Source: Nocardioides sp. (GTDB lineage Bacteria; Actinomycetota; Actinomycetes; Propionibacteriales; Nocardioidaceae). Taken from it: a DNA stretch of 34,315 bases. This document shows positions 16,032-24,971 of the stretch, piece after piece (positions within the stretch are counted from its first letter, which is position 1; the number at the start of each line of letters is the position of its first letter). The stretch lies in contig NZ_SSXI01000151.1 of NCBI RefSeq assembly GCF_004803405.1, positions 2,054 to 36,368 of the forward strand, in the 5' to 3' direction. The position numbers were made by a program, and so were the translations under genes. The notes beneath the pieces are model-generated. The model was not told the DNA's origin. It ran no database searches and saw only the letters and a program-made list of their open reading frames with translations.

Positions 16032-16037
16032 GAGGAC

Positions 16038-16337
16038 ATGCTCGTCGCCTTCAGCATCAGTCCCGCAGCCGCCGACGAGACGGGCGGCGTCTCGGAGGCC
16101 GTGGCGGCCGCCGTCCGCGTGGTCCGCGAGTCAGGGCTGCCCAACGAGACGAACGCGATGTTCACCAACATCGAGGGCGAGTGGGACGAGGTGATGGCCG
16201 TGGTCAAGCAGGCCGTCGACATCGTCGCCGCGGTCTCACCGCGGGTCGGCCTGGTGCTCAAGGCCGACATCCGGCCGGGCTTCAGCGGGGAGCTGACGGC
16301 GAAGGTCGAGCGGGTCGAGCGGGCCCTCGAGCAGTGA
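16038..16337 (+). CDS. MTH1187-family thiamine-binding protein
   Basis: 99 residues from ATG 16038, which has both a leaderless-type -10 and a weak GAGG. The sequence [46 protein letters not shown] and [14 protein letters not shown] matches the MTH1187/YkoF-like DUF77 family closely, and the length is right. Members form tetramers with a ferredoxin-like fold, and several bind thiamine or its pyrimidine part. The next gene overlaps its stop by 4 nt (GTGA), and a YjbQ-family gene lies 0.75 kb downstream; both families have been tied to thiamine. Binding itself is not shown by the sequence. Confidence 0.88.
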   Translation: MLVAFSISPAAADETGGVSEAVAAAVRVVRESGLPNETNAMFTNIEGEWDEVMAVVKQAVDIVAAVSPRVGLVLKADIRPGFSGELTAKVERVERALEQ

Positions 16338-17059
16338 CACAGCCACCCCCGCCGCCCCACCAGCACGCCGGGTCCCTCCCGCCGCCACCGCCGTTTTCGC
16401 CCGGCGCCTATGCGCCACCGCCGCCCGCGCCGCGCCGGCGACGGATGCTGCCGGTCGTCGTCGCCGTGGTCGCCGCGGTCCTGGTGGTCGGCCTGGCCGT
16501 GCTGGTGCCGCTTGCGGTGTCGGCCGACCACGACGCCGTCGCCCGGGGGGACGGCGACCGCGCCGCCCCGTCCGGCCCGACGGTCGACACCAGCAACCTG
16601 AGCGCGGTGGAGGAGTACGACGACCTCGCCGTCGACCATCTCCCCGCGGGCGTCTCCGTCGACTACCCGCAGTCGCCGCCGGTGGGAGGTCGGCACGCAC
16701 CGGTCTGGCTCGAGTGCGGGGTCTACGACGAGCCGGTCCCCGAGGCCAATATGGTCCACAGCCTCGAGCACGGGACGGTGTGGATCACCTACCGCGATGA
16801 CGACCTGGACGCCGCGGAGATCGCCGCGCTGGCGGGCCAGCTGCCCCAGGACGGGATCCTCTCGCCGTACCCCGACCAGGAGGCGTCGGTGGTGATCACG
16901 GTCTGGGGCCGCCAGCTGGAGCTCACCGGCTCGGACGACCCGCGGATCAGCCTCTTCATCGGGGAGTACGGCGCCGGCGACACCGCGCCCGAGCCGCTCG
17001 CCTCCTGCCACGGCGGGGTGCGGCCGGACGACGTCGGCGACACCACCCGGATCGCCTGA
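16334..17059 (+). CDS. DUF3105 membrane-anchored protein
   Basis: 241 residues from GTG 16334, overlapping the thiamine-binding gene by 4 nt. A Pro-rich cytoplasmic N-terminus ([20 protein letters not shown]) is followed by a basic RRRR anchor and one membrane helix, about residues 37-59 ([20 protein letters not shown]). The extracellular part has the DUF3105 signature: [34 protein letters not shown], and a late LASCHGG. The paired Cys and conserved His could form a metal or disulfide site, but the family has no established function. The N-terminal proline tract resembles those of other actinobacterial membrane proteins. Confidence 0.85.
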   Translation: MTQPPPPPHQHAGSLPPPPPFSPGAYAPPPPAPRRRRMLPVVVAVVAAVLVVGLAVLVPLAVSADHDAVARGDGDRAAPSGPTVDTSNLSAVEEYDDLAVDHLPAGVSVDYPQSPPVGGRHAPVWLECGVYDEPVPEANMVHSLEHGTVWITYRDDDLDAAEIAALAGQLPQDGILSPYPDQEASVVITVWGRQLELTGSDDPRISLFIGEYGAGDTAPEPLASCHGGVRPDDVGDTTRIA

Positions 17060-17082
17060 CCGGCGCTGGCACGATCGAGGAC

Positions 17083-17487
17083 ATGGACTCCGAGACCAGG
17101 ACCTACCGCACCGGGGGCGAGGACCGTGTCCTCGACATCACGCGCGACTGCGCCGACTACGTCGGAGCCCGGGGTGACGGGCTGCTCCACGTCTTCGTCC
17201 CGCACGCCACCGCAGGGATCGCGATCATCGAGACCGGCGCGGGCAGCGACGACGACCTGCTCGCGGCTCTGGGCGACCTGCTGCCCGCCGACGACCGCTG
17301 GCAGCACCGGCACGGCTCGCCCGGCCACGGCCGCTCGCACGTGATGCCGGCGCTGGTGCCGCCGTACGCCACGGTGCCCGTGCTCGGCGGGCGGCTCGCG
17401 CTGGGCACCTGGCAGAGCGTGTGCCTGGTCGACCTGAACGTCGACAACCACGAGCGCGAGGTGCGGTTGTCGTTCCTCGCCGGCTGA
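17083..17487 (+). CDS. YjbQ family protein (UPF0047)
   Basis: 134 residues from ATG 17083. Upstream, CACGAT lies 7 nt before the start, so the start may be leaderless, and GAGG is close by. The family blocks are clear: LHVFVPHATAGIAIIETGAG, DRWQHRHGSPGHGRSHVMPA, and RLALGTWQSVCLVDLNVDNH. YjbQ proteins form trimers, and some show weak thiamine-phosphate-synthase activity; their main role is unsettled. The conserved His and Asp residues of the active site are present. The gene follows the DUF3105 gene after 23 bp and precedes a Nudix gene, so one transcript is possible. Confidence 0.92.
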   Translation: MDSETRTYRTGGEDRVLDITRDCADYVGARGDGLLHVFVPHATAGIAIIETGAGSDDDLLAALGDLLPADDRWQHRHGSPGHGRSHVMPALVPPYATVPVLGGRLALGTWQSVCLVDLNVDNHEREVRLSFLAG

Positions 17488-17495
17488 CCGACCGC

Positions 17496-17501
17496 TAGGT
17501 T
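17496..17501 (+). promoter_or_regulatory. -10 element for the Nudix gene
   Basis: TAGGTT lies 7 nt before GTG 17509, which has no ribosome site, consistent with leaderless transcription. It supports GTG 17509 over the TTG at 17500, because the TTG lies inside the hexamer. Confidence 0.45.
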
Positions 17502-17508
17502 GACCGGC

Positions 17509-17937
17509 GTGCAACGGTTCGCGTCGATCCTCCTCGTCGACCGGCGGGGGTGGCTCCTGCTCCAGGAGCGCGACGAGCACCCGGTGATCGACCCCGACTG
17601 CTGGGGCTTCGTGGGCGGTCACGTCGAGGACGGCGAGGACGCCGACGACGCCGCCTACCGTGAGCTCGTCGAGGAGACGGGACTTCGCCTCGAGCCGCCG
17701 GCGCTGCGCCTGTGGCGCGAGTTCGGGGTCTTCCATGCCGCCTACGACAGCGTGGACTCGGTCCGCGTCTACGTCGCGCCGACCGACGCCACGGACGCCG
17801 AGGTCGTGGTGGGTGAGGGTCGACGGATCGTCTTCGTCGACCCCCGGGAGGTCACCGGACTGCGCCTCACGCAGGCCGCGCGCCGAATCGTTCCGGAGTT
17901 CCTCGCCTCCGCCCGCTACCAGGAGCTGATCCCATGA
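17509..17937 (+). CDS. Nudix hydrolase
   Basis: 142 residues from GTG 17509. The Nudix box is perfect: Gly37, five residues, Glu43, seven residues, then R51-E-L-V-E-E-T-G-L59. These bind Mg2+ and cleave a nucleoside-diphosphate-linked substrate. The core strands FASILLVDRRGWLLLQERD and WGFVGGHVE fit the fold. The substrate cannot be read from the sequence; likely options range from oxidised nucleotides to NADH-like molecules. The stop overlaps the next gene's start (ATGA), so the beta-propeller protein is translated with it. Confidence 0.93.
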   Translation: MQRFASILLVDRRGWLLLQERDEHPVIDPDCWGFVGGHVEDGEDADDAAYRELVEETGLRLEPPALRLWREFGVFHAAYDSVDSVRVYVAPTDATDAEVVVGEGRRIVFVDPREVTGLRLTQAARRIVPEFLASARYQELIP

Positions 17938-18887
17938 CCTTCCACGTGATCCCGGTCCCCGGGCATGGCACCGAGGACGTCGTCGTCGCCACGTCCGGAC
18001 CCGACGAGGGCAGCGTGTTCACCGGGACCGCGGACGGGGCGATCCTCCGGATCTCGCCGGACGGCGCGAAGGTCGACCGGGTGGCCCACACCGGTGGCCG
18101 ACCGCTCGGCATCGAGTTCGCCGACGACGGACGACTGCTCGTCTGCGACGCGCACCGCGGGCTGCTGTGGGTGGACCCCGCCACCGGCGCCGTCGAGGAC
18201 ATCGTCGCCGAGGTCGACGGCACCCGGATGAGGTTCTGCAACAACGCCGCCATCGCCCCGGACGGCACCATCTGGTTCTCCGACTCCTCGACCCACTTCG
18301 GGCTGGAGAGGTGGAAGGACGACTTCGTCCGCAACACCAGGACCGGCCGGCTGCTCCGACGTGACCCCGACGGCGCGATCACCACCGTGGTCGACGGACT
18401 CGCCTTCGCCAACGGCATCGCCCTGTCAGCCCGCGGCGACTTCGTCTGCGTGGCCGAGACCGCTGCCCGCACCGTGGTGAGGTACTGGACCAGCGGCCCC
18501 AACAGGGGCATGCGCGACCGGCTCTGCATGGACCTGCCGGGCTATCCCGACAACATCGCTCGTGGCTCGGACGGGCTGATCTGGATCACCATCGCCAGTC
18601 CGACCGATCCGCTGGTCGAGCGCGTCCAGCGCGGGCCGATGCCGTTGCGCAAGCTCGTCACGAGGATCCCGGAGGCGCTGCAGCCCAAGCCGAAGCGGAC
18701 CGTCCGCGTCGTCGCGTACGACGACCTCGGGAAGCTCGTGCACGACGTCGACGTCGATCCGAGGGAGCACGGGCCCGGAGCCGGGCTCAGCTTCCACATG
18801 GTGACGGGGGTCCGGGAGCACGACGGAAGGGTCTGGATGGGCAGCCTCCACGAGCCGGCGGTCGCCGTCCTCGATCTGCGGCAGTGA
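17934..18887 (+). CDS. Strictosidine-synthase / SMP-30-like beta-propeller protein
   Basis: 317 residues from ATG 17934, overlapping the Nudix stop by 4 nt. Repeated blades such as [58 protein letters not shown] and [20 protein letters not shown], then RYWTSG and [16 protein letters not shown], match the strictosidine-synthase-like branch of six-bladed propellers. Bacterial relatives are mostly predicted lactonases or hydrolases that use a metal at the propeller centre. There is no signal peptide, so it is probably cytoplasmic. The natural substrate is unknown, and the Nudix partner gives no firm clue. Confidence 0.87.
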   Translation: MTFHVIPVPGHGTEDVVVATSGPDEGSVFTGTADGAILRISPDGAKVDRVAHTGGRPLGIEFADDGRLLVCDAHRGLLWVDPATGAVEDIVAEVDGTRMRFCNNAAIAPDGTIWFSDSSTHFGLERWKDDFVRNTRTGRLLRRDPDGAITTVVDGLAFANGIALSARGDFVCVAETAARTVVRYWTSGPNRGMRDRLCMDLPGYPDNIARGSDGLIWITIASPTDPLVERVQRGPMPLRKLVTRIPEALQPKPKRTVRVVAYDDLGKLVHDVDVDPREHGPGAGLSFHMVTGVREHDGRVWMGSLHEPAVAVLDLRQ

Positions 18888-18924
18888 CCGGCTCGCCAGT
18901 GCCGGGTCTCCCGCCCACCTCACC

Positions 18925-18930
18925 TAGACT
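18925..18930 (+). promoter_or_regulatory. -10 element for leaderless dxs
   Basis: TAGACT lies 7 nt before ATG 18938 and no ribosome site is present. It supports this start over the in-frame upstream start at 18884. Confidence 0.5.
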
Positions 18931-18937
18931 CGGGCGC

Positions 18938-20848
18938 ATGGCTGTCCTCGACAAGATCTCCGCGCCGCGCGACCTGCGCGCACTCTCCGAGGACGAGCTC
19001 ACCCAGCTCGCGGCCGAGATCCGCGACCTCCTCATCCGGACGGTCGCGACCAACACCGGTCATCTGGGGCCCAACCTGGGCGTGGTCGAGCTCACTCTCG
19101 CGATCCACCGGGTCTTCGACTCCCCGCGCGACAAGATCGTCTTCGACACCGGCCACCAGTCCTACGTGCACAAGCTGGTCACCGGCCGGGCCGCGAGCTT
19201 CGGCACCCTCCGGCGCGAGGGCGGCCTGAGCGGCTACCCGAGCCGTACCGAGTCCGATCACGACCTCGTCGAGAACTCCCACGCCTCGACCGCGCTCAGC
19301 TACGCCGACGGCCTGGCCAAGGCGTACGCCATCCGCGGCGAGGACCGGCACACCGTGGCCGTGGTCGGCGACGGCGCGCTCACCGGCGGGATGGCCTGGG
19401 AGGCGCTCAACAACATCGCGATCCAGCACGACAGCCGGCTCGTGATCGTGGTCAACGACAACGGGCGCTCGTACACCCCGACCATCGGCGGGCTCGCGAC
19501 GGCGCTCACCGCGCTGCGCACGAACCCGCGCTACGAGACGGTGCTCGAGGCGGTCAAGAAGCGGCTCAACGCTGTGCCCGGTGTGGGACCCGCGGCCTAC
19601 GACGCGCTCCACGCGATGAAGAAGGGGCTCAAGGACGCACTCGCGCCGCAGGGGCTCTTCGAGGACCTCGGTCTGAAGTACGTCGGCCCGGTTGACGGCC
19701 ACGACCGCGCCGCGATGGAGCACGCACTGAGCCAGGCCAAGCGTTTCGGAGGCCCGGTGATCGTGCACGCGATCACCCGCAAGGGCTTCGGCTACGACCC
19801 TGCGGAGCGCCACGAGGCCGACCAGTTCCACGCGCCGGGGCCCTTCGACGTCCAGACCGGGCTCGAGCGGCCCAAGGGCCTCATCTGGACCGACCACTTC
19901 GCCGAGCACATGGTGCAGATCGGCGCCCGCCGGCCCGACGTTGTCGCCATCACCGCGGCGATGATGCACCCGGTCGGCCTCGACCAGTTCCAGGCCCGCT
20001 TCCCCGATCGGACCTTCGACGTCGGGATCGCCGAGCAGCACGCTGCGACCTCGGCCGCCGGCCTGGCCCTCGGCGGTCTGCACCCCGTCTTCGCGGTCTA
20101 CGCGACCTTCCTGAACCGCGCCTTCGACCAGGTGCTGATGGACGTGGCCCTCCACAAGTGCGGCGTGACGTTCGTGCTCGACCGCTCGGGAGTCACCGGC
20201 GACGACGGTGCCAGCCACAACGGCATGTGGGACCTGTCGATCCTCCAGGTCGTGCCCGGCCTGCGCCTCGCGGCGCCACGCGACGTGACCCGGATGCGGG
20301 AGCTGCTCGACGAGGCCGTCGAGGTCTCCGACGCGCCGACCGTGGTGCGGTTCCCGAAGGGCCCGCCGCCCGACGACATCAAGACGATCGACAGGGTGGG
20401 CGGGTGCGACGTGCTGGTCCGGGACGGCGCGCGCGACGTGCTCGTCGTCTCTGTCGGCGCGATGGCGCCGATGGCGGTGGACGTCGCCCAGCGGCTGGTG
20501 GCTCAGGGGATCGGCGTCACCGTCGTCGACCCACGCTGGGTCAAGCCGGTCGACCCCGCGCTGGTCGAGCTCTCCCGCACCCACCGCCGGGTGGTGACGA
20601 TCGAGGACAACGGCCGCGTCGGCGGCGTCGGCGCCGTGCTCCTCCAGACGCTCAACGACGCCGGTGTGCGGACGCCGGTTCGCCTCCACGGGATCCCGCA
20701 GGAGTTCCTCGACCACGCGAAGCGCGCCGCGATCCTCGAGCGGGTGGGGCTGTCCGCGTCGGCCATCGCGCTGGACGTGCTGCACGACATCACAGCGGAG
20801 CCTGCGGCGGAGGATCGGGCGCTCCTCGATGTGGACGGGACCGCCTGA
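18938..20848 (+). CDS. dxs: 1-deoxy-D-xylulose-5-phosphate synthase
   Basis: 636 residues from ATG 18938. The enzyme condenses pyruvate and glyceraldehyde 3-phosphate, using thiamine diphosphate, as the first step of the MEP isoprenoid pathway. The cofactor site [16 protein letters not shown] is at 144-159. [15 protein letters not shown] and [11 protein letters not shown] are family hallmarks, as are [20 protein letters not shown] and the C-terminal [15 protein letters not shown]. Its length fits. It appears to have its own leaderless promoter. The next gene starts inside its last 20 nt. Confidence 0.95.
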   Translation: MAVLDKISAPRDLRALSEDELTQLAAEIRDLLIRTVATNTGHLGPNLGVVELTLAIHRVFDSPRDKIVFDTGHQSYVHKLVTGRAASFGTLRREGGLSGYPSRTESDHDLVENSHASTALSYADGLAKAYAIRGEDRHTVAVVGDGALTGGMAWEALNNIAIQHDSRLVIVVNDNGRSYTPTIGGLATALTALRTNPRYETVLEAVKKRLNAVPGVGPAAYDALHAMKKGLKDALAPQGLFEDLGLKYVGPVDGHDRAAMEHALSQAKRFGGPVIVHAITRKGFGYDPAERHEADQFHAPGPFDVQTGLERPKGLIWTDHFAEHMVQIGARRPDVVAITAAMMHPVGLDQFQARFPDRTFDVGIAEQHAATSAAGLALGGLHPVFAVYATFLNRAFDQVLMDVALHKCGVTFVLDRSGVTGDDGASHNGMWDLSILQVVPGLRLAAPRDVTRMRELLDEAVEVSDAPTVVRFPKGPPPDDIKTIDRVGGCDVLVRDGARDVLVVSVGAMAPMAVDVAQRLVAQGIGVTVVDPRWVKPVDPALVELSRTHRRVVTIEDNGRVGGVGAVLLQTLNDAGVRTPVRLHGIPQEFLDHAKRAAILERVGLSASAIALDVLHDITAEPAAEDRALLDVDGTA

Positions 20849-22133
20849 CCCGAACCGCAGCCCGACCCGCCGCCCGTCGGCGATCCATCCGCTGCGGTTC
20901 CTGCTCCTGCCCGTCGTCCTCCTGGCCCTGCTGCCGCTCGCTGCGTGCTCGGACGACGCCCCGCCGCCGAGCTCCTCCGGTGGCGCCTTCGACGACGTCG
21001 CGCAGCTCATGCAGCGCACGCTCAATGTCCGCGCGGCCGCGCTGCGCCAGCGCGACGAGGCCCGGTTCCGTCGTACCCTCGACCGTTCGGACGCCGCGCT
21101 CGTCGAGCAGCAGGTGACCTACTTCCACAACATCTCCCAGCTGCCGGTCGGGGTGCTGCGCCTGCGGCTGGACGCCGACACGGTCACGCCCGAGGACGGC
21201 ACCGGGGACTACTGGGCAGAGGTCGTCGTCGTCCTGCGTCTGGACGGGTACGACGCCGCAGCGGTGCGCACTCTCGACCGCTACCGGTTCACGCCCTCGA
21301 AGAACGGCGCGCGGATGGTGATCGCCTCGACCACGGACCACGCCTGGGAGGCCGACCGCCCGGGCAACGCCCAGCCGTGGGACCTGGGACGCGTGCACGT
21401 CGAGCAGGCAGTCGGGGTGCTGGGCATCTTCGACGACGCCACGGCCGACCACGCGGAGGCGGTCGTCGAGGCCGCCAGCAACGGGCAGTACGACGTCCGC
21501 GCGGTCGTGGGTGCCGACGACTCCCCGTCGAGCAGCGGCGTCGTCGTCTACTCACTGGCGGACCCAGCGTTCCTGCGTGGCCTCGCCGGCCGGACCGTCG
21601 GCGATCCGGACCGCGCCGACGGGCTCACCATCGCCGTCCCGGTCGACGCGTCCGACCTCAGTAAGGGCGTCGCGTCCTACCGGATGTTCCTCAATCCACG
21701 TGTCCTCGACGTGGAGCCCGGTGTCCTCGGCCGGCTGGTTCGGCACGAGCTCACCCACGCCACTCTCGGGAAGCGCGGCCACGGCGCGCCGCTCTGGCTG
21801 AGCGAGGGGATCGCGGAGTACGTCTCCGTCCGGCAGATGCCGCCCGGCCGTCGTCGGCTCCCCGCGAGCGCCCTGTCGGTCGGCGGGGCCGCGGAGGACC
21901 TGCCGGGGGAGGAGGAGTTCTCCGGCGCCCAGGCCGAGGCCTGGTACGCCGTTTCCTGGTGGGTCTGCGAGTACGTCGCGAGCACGTACGGCGAGCAGAT
22001 GCTGTTCGAGCTGCTCGACCGCCTCGCGGACGGCGCCGACCAGGACGACGTCCTCCCCGAGGTGCTCGGCATCACACCGGCGCAGCTCACGCAGCGCGGT
22101 GTGGCACTGATGACAACCACCTACGACCGATAG
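20829..22133 (+). CDS. Lipoprotein with HExxH metallopeptidase-like domain
   Basis: 434 residues if it starts at ATG 20829, 20 nt inside dxs; no better start is seen before the signal sequence. A basic n-region, hydrophobic [16 protein letters not shown] and lipobox L-A-A-C40 mark a lipoprotein. The middle part (about 55-290) is not recognised. The C-terminal third has H306-E-L-T-H310, then [11 protein letters not shown] with Glu326 as probable third zinc ligand, as in gluzincin (MA clan) peptidases. The protein is probably on the outer face of the membrane. Substrate and role are unknown. Overlap with dxs suggests co-transcription. Confidence 0.82.
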   Translation: MWTGPPDPNRSPTRRPSAIHPLRFLLLPVVLLALLPLAACSDDAPPPSSSGGAFDDVAQLMQRTLNVRAAALRQRDEARFRRTLDRSDAALVEQQVTYFHNISQLPVGVLRLRLDADTVTPEDGTGDYWAEVVVVLRLDGYDAAAVRTLDRYRFTPSKNGARMVIASTTDHAWEADRPGNAQPWDLGRVHVEQAVGVLGIFDDATADHAEAVVEAASNGQYDVRAVVGADDSPSSSGVVVYSLADPAFLRGLAGRTVGDPDRADGLTIAVPVDASDLSKGVASYRMFLNPRVLDVEPGVLGRLVRHELTHATLGKRGHGAPLWLSEGIAEYVSVRQMPPGRRRLPASALSVGGAAEDLPGEEEFSGAQAEAWYAVSWWVCEYVASTYGEQMLFELLDRLADGADQDDVLPEVLGITPAQLTQRGVALMTTTYDR

Positions 22134-22150
22134 GCGCACCGGGCCGCCAC

Positions 22151-22156
22151 TAGGGT
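22151..22156 (+). promoter_or_regulatory. -10 element for the leaderless PAC2 gene
   Basis: TAGGGT lies 6 nt before GTG 22163 and no ribosome site is present. Confidence 0.5.
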
Positions 22157-22162
22157 AGTTCC

Positions 22163-23131
22163 GTGACCACCCCAGCTCAGCCTTCGTCCCCGGGTCCGCG
22201 GCTGGTCCACATCGTCGACGAGGTGCCGGAGCTCGCCGGAGTGCAGGCACTGCCGATGATCGTCTCGCTGGAGGGCTTTCTCGACGCCGGCAACGCCGGC
22301 GCCCACGCGTGCAGCCACCTGGTCGGGCAGGGCGCGTTCTCCGAGGGCGGGGGAGCCGTGGTTGCGACCTTCGACGTCGACCAGCTGCACGACTACCGCG
22401 CCCGCCGCCCACCGATGACCTTCGCCCGCGACCACTACGAGGAGTACGACGCTCCGCGACTCGTGGTCCGGCTGCTGCGCGACACGGGCGGGTCGCCGTA
22501 CCTCCTGCTGCACGGCTCGGAGCCGGACATCCGATGGGAGGCGTTCTGCCGCGGTGTGCTCGAGGTGGTCGAGCGCTTCGGCGTCGCGCTCGTCGTCTCG
22601 ATGGGCTCGGTGCCGATGGCAGTGCCGCACACGCGGCCGATCGCCATCACCCATCACGCCAACAACCCCGGCCTGCTGACGGGCAGCAGCCCGTGGCGCG
22701 GTGAGCTCCGCATCCCGAGCAGCGCGCAGGCACTGCTCGAGCTGCGCCTGGGCGAGTGGGGCCACGACGCGCAGGGGTTCGTCGCGCACGTGCCGCACTA
22801 CCTCGCCCAGCTCGACTACCCGCGGGCGTCGGTCGCCCTGCTCGAGGAGGTCGAGCTGGCGGCACGGCTGACGATCGACCTCACCGAGCTGCGCGAGCAG
22901 GCCGAGGAGCGCGAGGAGGAGATCAACCGCTACCTCGCGTCCAACGAGGAGGTGCGCGACGTCGTGGTCGCCCTCGAGCAGCAGTACGACACCTTCGCCC
23001 GGGCCGAGGAGGAGGGCAGCAGCCTGCTCGCCGAGGACGAGCCGCTGCCGACCGGCGAGGAGATCGGGCGCCAGTTCGAGCAGTTCCTGGCAGGCCTCGA
23101 GGGCCCCGAGGAGTCCGGAGGCGGCCAGTGA
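22163..23131 (+). CDS. PAC2-family protein
   Basis: 322 residues from GTG 22163, probably leaderless. The blocks MIVSLEGFLDAGNAGAHACS, VVATFDVDQLHDYRARRPPM, YLLLHGSEPDIRWEAFCRGV and VPHTRPIAITHHANNP match actinobacterial PAC2 proteins, which share a fold with an archaeal/eukaryal proteasome assembly chaperone. Actinobacteria with proteasomes commonly encode two or more of these, but a chaperone role there is not firmly established. The C-terminus (about 235-322) is highly charged and partly coiled-coil (LREQAEEREEEINRYL). The acyl-CoA thioesterase gene overlaps its stop by 4 nt. Confidence 0.9.
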   Translation: MTTPAQPSSPGPRLVHIVDEVPELAGVQALPMIVSLEGFLDAGNAGAHACSHLVGQGAFSEGGGAVVATFDVDQLHDYRARRPPMTFARDHYEEYDAPRLVVRLLRDTGGSPYLLLHGSEPDIRWEAFCRGVLEVVERFGVALVVSMGSVPMAVPHTRPIAITHHANNPGLLTGSSPWRGELRIPSSAQALLELRLGEWGHDAQGFVAHVPHYLAQLDYPRASVALLEEVELAARLTIDLTELREQAEEREEEINRYLASNEEVRDVVVALEQQYDTFARAEEEGSSLLAEDEPLPTGEEIGRQFEQFLAGLEGPEESGGGQ

Positions 23132-24030
23132 GCGAGGAGACGGAGCGCAGCGGCGTCGACATGTGCGATGCAACCCGGCAGCTGGTGTCGCTGCTCGACC
23201 TCGAGCGACTGGACACCGATCTCTTCCGAGGCAAGCAGCCCGAGACCGTGCGGCAGCGGGTCTACGGCGGCCAGGTGGCCGCGCAGGCGCTGATCGCCGC
23301 ATCCCGGACGGTCGGTGAGGATTTGCACGTGCACTCGCTGCACTCCTACTTCCTGCTGCCGGGCGACTACAACGTGCCGATCATCTACGACGTCGAGCGG
23401 ATCCGGGACGGCAAGTCGTTCGCGACCCGCCGGGTGCTGGCGCGCCAGCACGGCCGTCCGATCTACTACCAGTCGCTGAGCTTCCAGCGCAGGGAGGACG
23501 GTCTCACGCACCAGGACGCGATGCCCCAGGTGAAGCAGCCCGACGAGGGCCTCGACCTGGTGGAGCTGATGCAGAAGCGCGGCACGGACGACGGACTGGG
23601 CAAGGAGTGGGCCGCGCTCGACGTGCGCTGGCTGGGCAACTCGTCGTACGGCCTGGACCCCGACCCGCTCCACCCGTCGAAGACGCAGCTGTGGATCCGG
23701 GTCGACGGACGACTGTCGGACGACCCGATGGAGCACCTGGCGACGTTCACCTATGCCAGCGACGTCTCGCTCCTCGGCGCCGCGCTGGCAGCTCACAAGG
23801 ACACCGACCCGACCAAGATTCAGATGGCCTCGCTGGACCACACCATCTGGTTCCACCGGCCGTTCCGTGCTGACCAGTGGTGGCTCTACGACCAGTGGTC
23901 GCCCTCGGCCGGGGGAGCCCGCGGGCTTGCGCTGGGCCGGGTGTTCACCCAGGACGGCACGCTCGTGGCCACCGTGGCCCAAGAAGGGCTCATCCGACGG
24001 TTGGATAACCCGAGCGCGTCTCCGGCGTAG
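23128..24030 (+). CDS. tesB: Acyl-CoA thioesterase II (TesB-like)
   Basis: 300 residues from GTG 23128, which has GGAGG 6 nt upstream and overlaps the PAC2 stop as GTGA. ATG 23161 is a later option. Double-hotdog signatures are clear: QRVYGGQVAAQALIAASRTV, VHSLHSYFLLPGDY, RDGKSFATRRVLARQHG, ASLDHTIWFHRPFRADQWWL and RGLALGRVFTQDGTLVATVA. The enzyme hydrolyses medium- to long-chain acyl-CoA to free acid and CoA. It faces the convergent htdX-fabG4 genes across a shared terminator, placing it beside fatty-acid genes. Confidence 0.93.
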   Translation: MSEETERSGVDMCDATRQLVSLLDLERLDTDLFRGKQPETVRQRVYGGQVAAQALIAASRTVGEDLHVHSLHSYFLLPGDYNVPIIYDVERIRDGKSFATRRVLARQHGRPIYYQSLSFQRREDGLTHQDAMPQVKQPDEGLDLVELMQKRGTDDGLGKEWAALDVRWLGNSSYGLDPDPLHPSKTQLWIRVDGRLSDDPMEHLATFTYASDVSLLGAALAAHKDTDPTKIQMASLDHTIWFHRPFRADQWWLYDQWSPSAGGARGLALGRVFTQDGTLVATVAQEGLIRRLDNPSASPA

Positions 24031-24058
24031 GGCGGCCAGCGAGCTGCCGACGACGCCT

Positions 24059-24090
24059 CCCGCCGCGCTGCCGGCCGGCAGCGCGGCGGG
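24059..24090. terminator. Perfect 32-bp palindrome, bidirectional terminator
   Basis: Arms of 16 bp (24059-24074 and 24075-24090) are perfectly complementary with no spacer. The sequence lies 28 bp after the thioesterase stop and 4 bp from the stop of convergent htdX, so it can terminate both. No T-tract. Confidence 0.75.
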
Positions 24091-24094
24091 GACG

Positions 24095-24970
24095 TCAGAG
24101 GGCGGTGGTGCGACCCACCAGGTGGGGCGCGCCGTTCTTCGGGTTGACCAGGGTGAAGTCCCACCCGGCCGGATTCTGCTCGGCGCCGAACTGCACCTTG
24201 CCGGGAAGGAAGATCGGCTTCTTGAAGGCCACCGACACGTTGACGGCGTCGGGGAACCGGTTCTCCAGCGCGGCGATGCACCGCGCCTTGCTCCACATGC
24301 CGTGGGCGATGTGCCTGGGGAAGCCAAGCACCTTCGCGGTCAACGGGTAGAGGTGGATCGGGTTCCGGTCCCCGGAGACCGCGCCGTAGGTCCGGCCGAT
24401 GTTCTCCGGGACGCTCCAGACCGGGCCCTTGGCCTGCACCTGCGCGAACGTGGAGCCGGGCTCCGCCTCCGGGTCGCCCTTCCCGACCCGGAGGTACGTC
24501 GACACCGACTCCCAGACCACCTCGTCACCCACGGTCGCGGTGACGTTCATGTCCCAGGCGCGGCCCTTGGTGCTCGCCCGCAGGTCGGCGGCCTTCAGCG
24601 ACAGCGACACAGTCTCGCCGATGGCGACCGGACGGTGCTGGGTGATGGAGTTCTCCAGGTGCACCGAACCGATCGCCGGGAACGGGAAGGAGGCGTCGGT
24701 CATCAGCGCCATGTGGAGGGGGAAGGCCAGCATGTGCAGGTAGGGCACCGGGGCCACGTCCTTGCGGGGGAAGCCGCAGACCGCCGCGTACCGGTCCACC
24801 TCGGAACGGGTGACCGCGACGTCCTCGCGGCGCAGCTCCAGAGGGGGGAGATCCTTGCCGGTCTTCCTCACGCCGGGCAGCTGGTTGACCCCGGGGACCG
24901 CCGGGAGGGCGGCCTTCACCATGGTGCCGAGTCCGCCGCCACCGTCGACGACCTTCACGGGCGTGCCCAT
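24095..24970 (-). CDS. htdX: MaoC-type (R)-3-hydroxyacyl-thioester dehydratase, HtdX-like
   Basis: 291 residues from ATG 24970, one base after the fabG4 stop, so translation is likely coupled. The hydratase-2 motif is present as GAVSGDRNPIHLYPLTAKVL, carrying the catalytic Asp and His, followed by FPRHIAHGMWSKARCI. The N-terminal half is the degenerate second hotdog expected of this length class. The enzyme interconverts (R)-3-hydroxyacyl and trans-2-enoyl thioesters. In Mycobacterium tuberculosis Rv0241c (HtdX), Rv0242c (FabG4) and Rv0243 (FadA2) sit in this same order and orientation, the basis for the symbol. Confidence 0.88.
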   Translation of the reverse strand: MGTPVKVVDGGGGLGTMVKAALPAVPGVNQLPGVRKTGKDLPPLELRREDVAVTRSEVDRYAAVCGFPRKDVAPVPYLHMLAFPLHMALMTDASFPFPAIGSVHLENSITQHRPVAIGETVSLSLKAADLRASTKGRAWDMNVTATVGDEVVWESVSTYLRVGKGDPEAEPGSTFAQVQAKGPVWSVPENIGRTYGAVSGDRNPIHLYPLTAKVLGFPRHIAHGMWSKARCIAALENRFPDAVNVSVAFKKPIFLPGKVQFGAEQNPAGWDFTLVNPKNGAPHLVGRTTAL

Positions 24971-24971
24971 C

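Noticed and set aside
15996..17011. Upstream extension of the 229-residue minus-strand gene
   Set aside because: Antisense to the thiamine-binding and DUF3105 genes; the overlapping GTG at 15751 is the natural start.
16038..17487. TPP riboswitch for the thiamine-related genes
   Set aside because: The intergenic spaces are 23-42 bp, too short, and no THI-box sequence is visible.
18920..21025. 701-residue open frame antisense to dxs
   Set aside because: Composition of a shadow frame; dxs on the other strand is certain.
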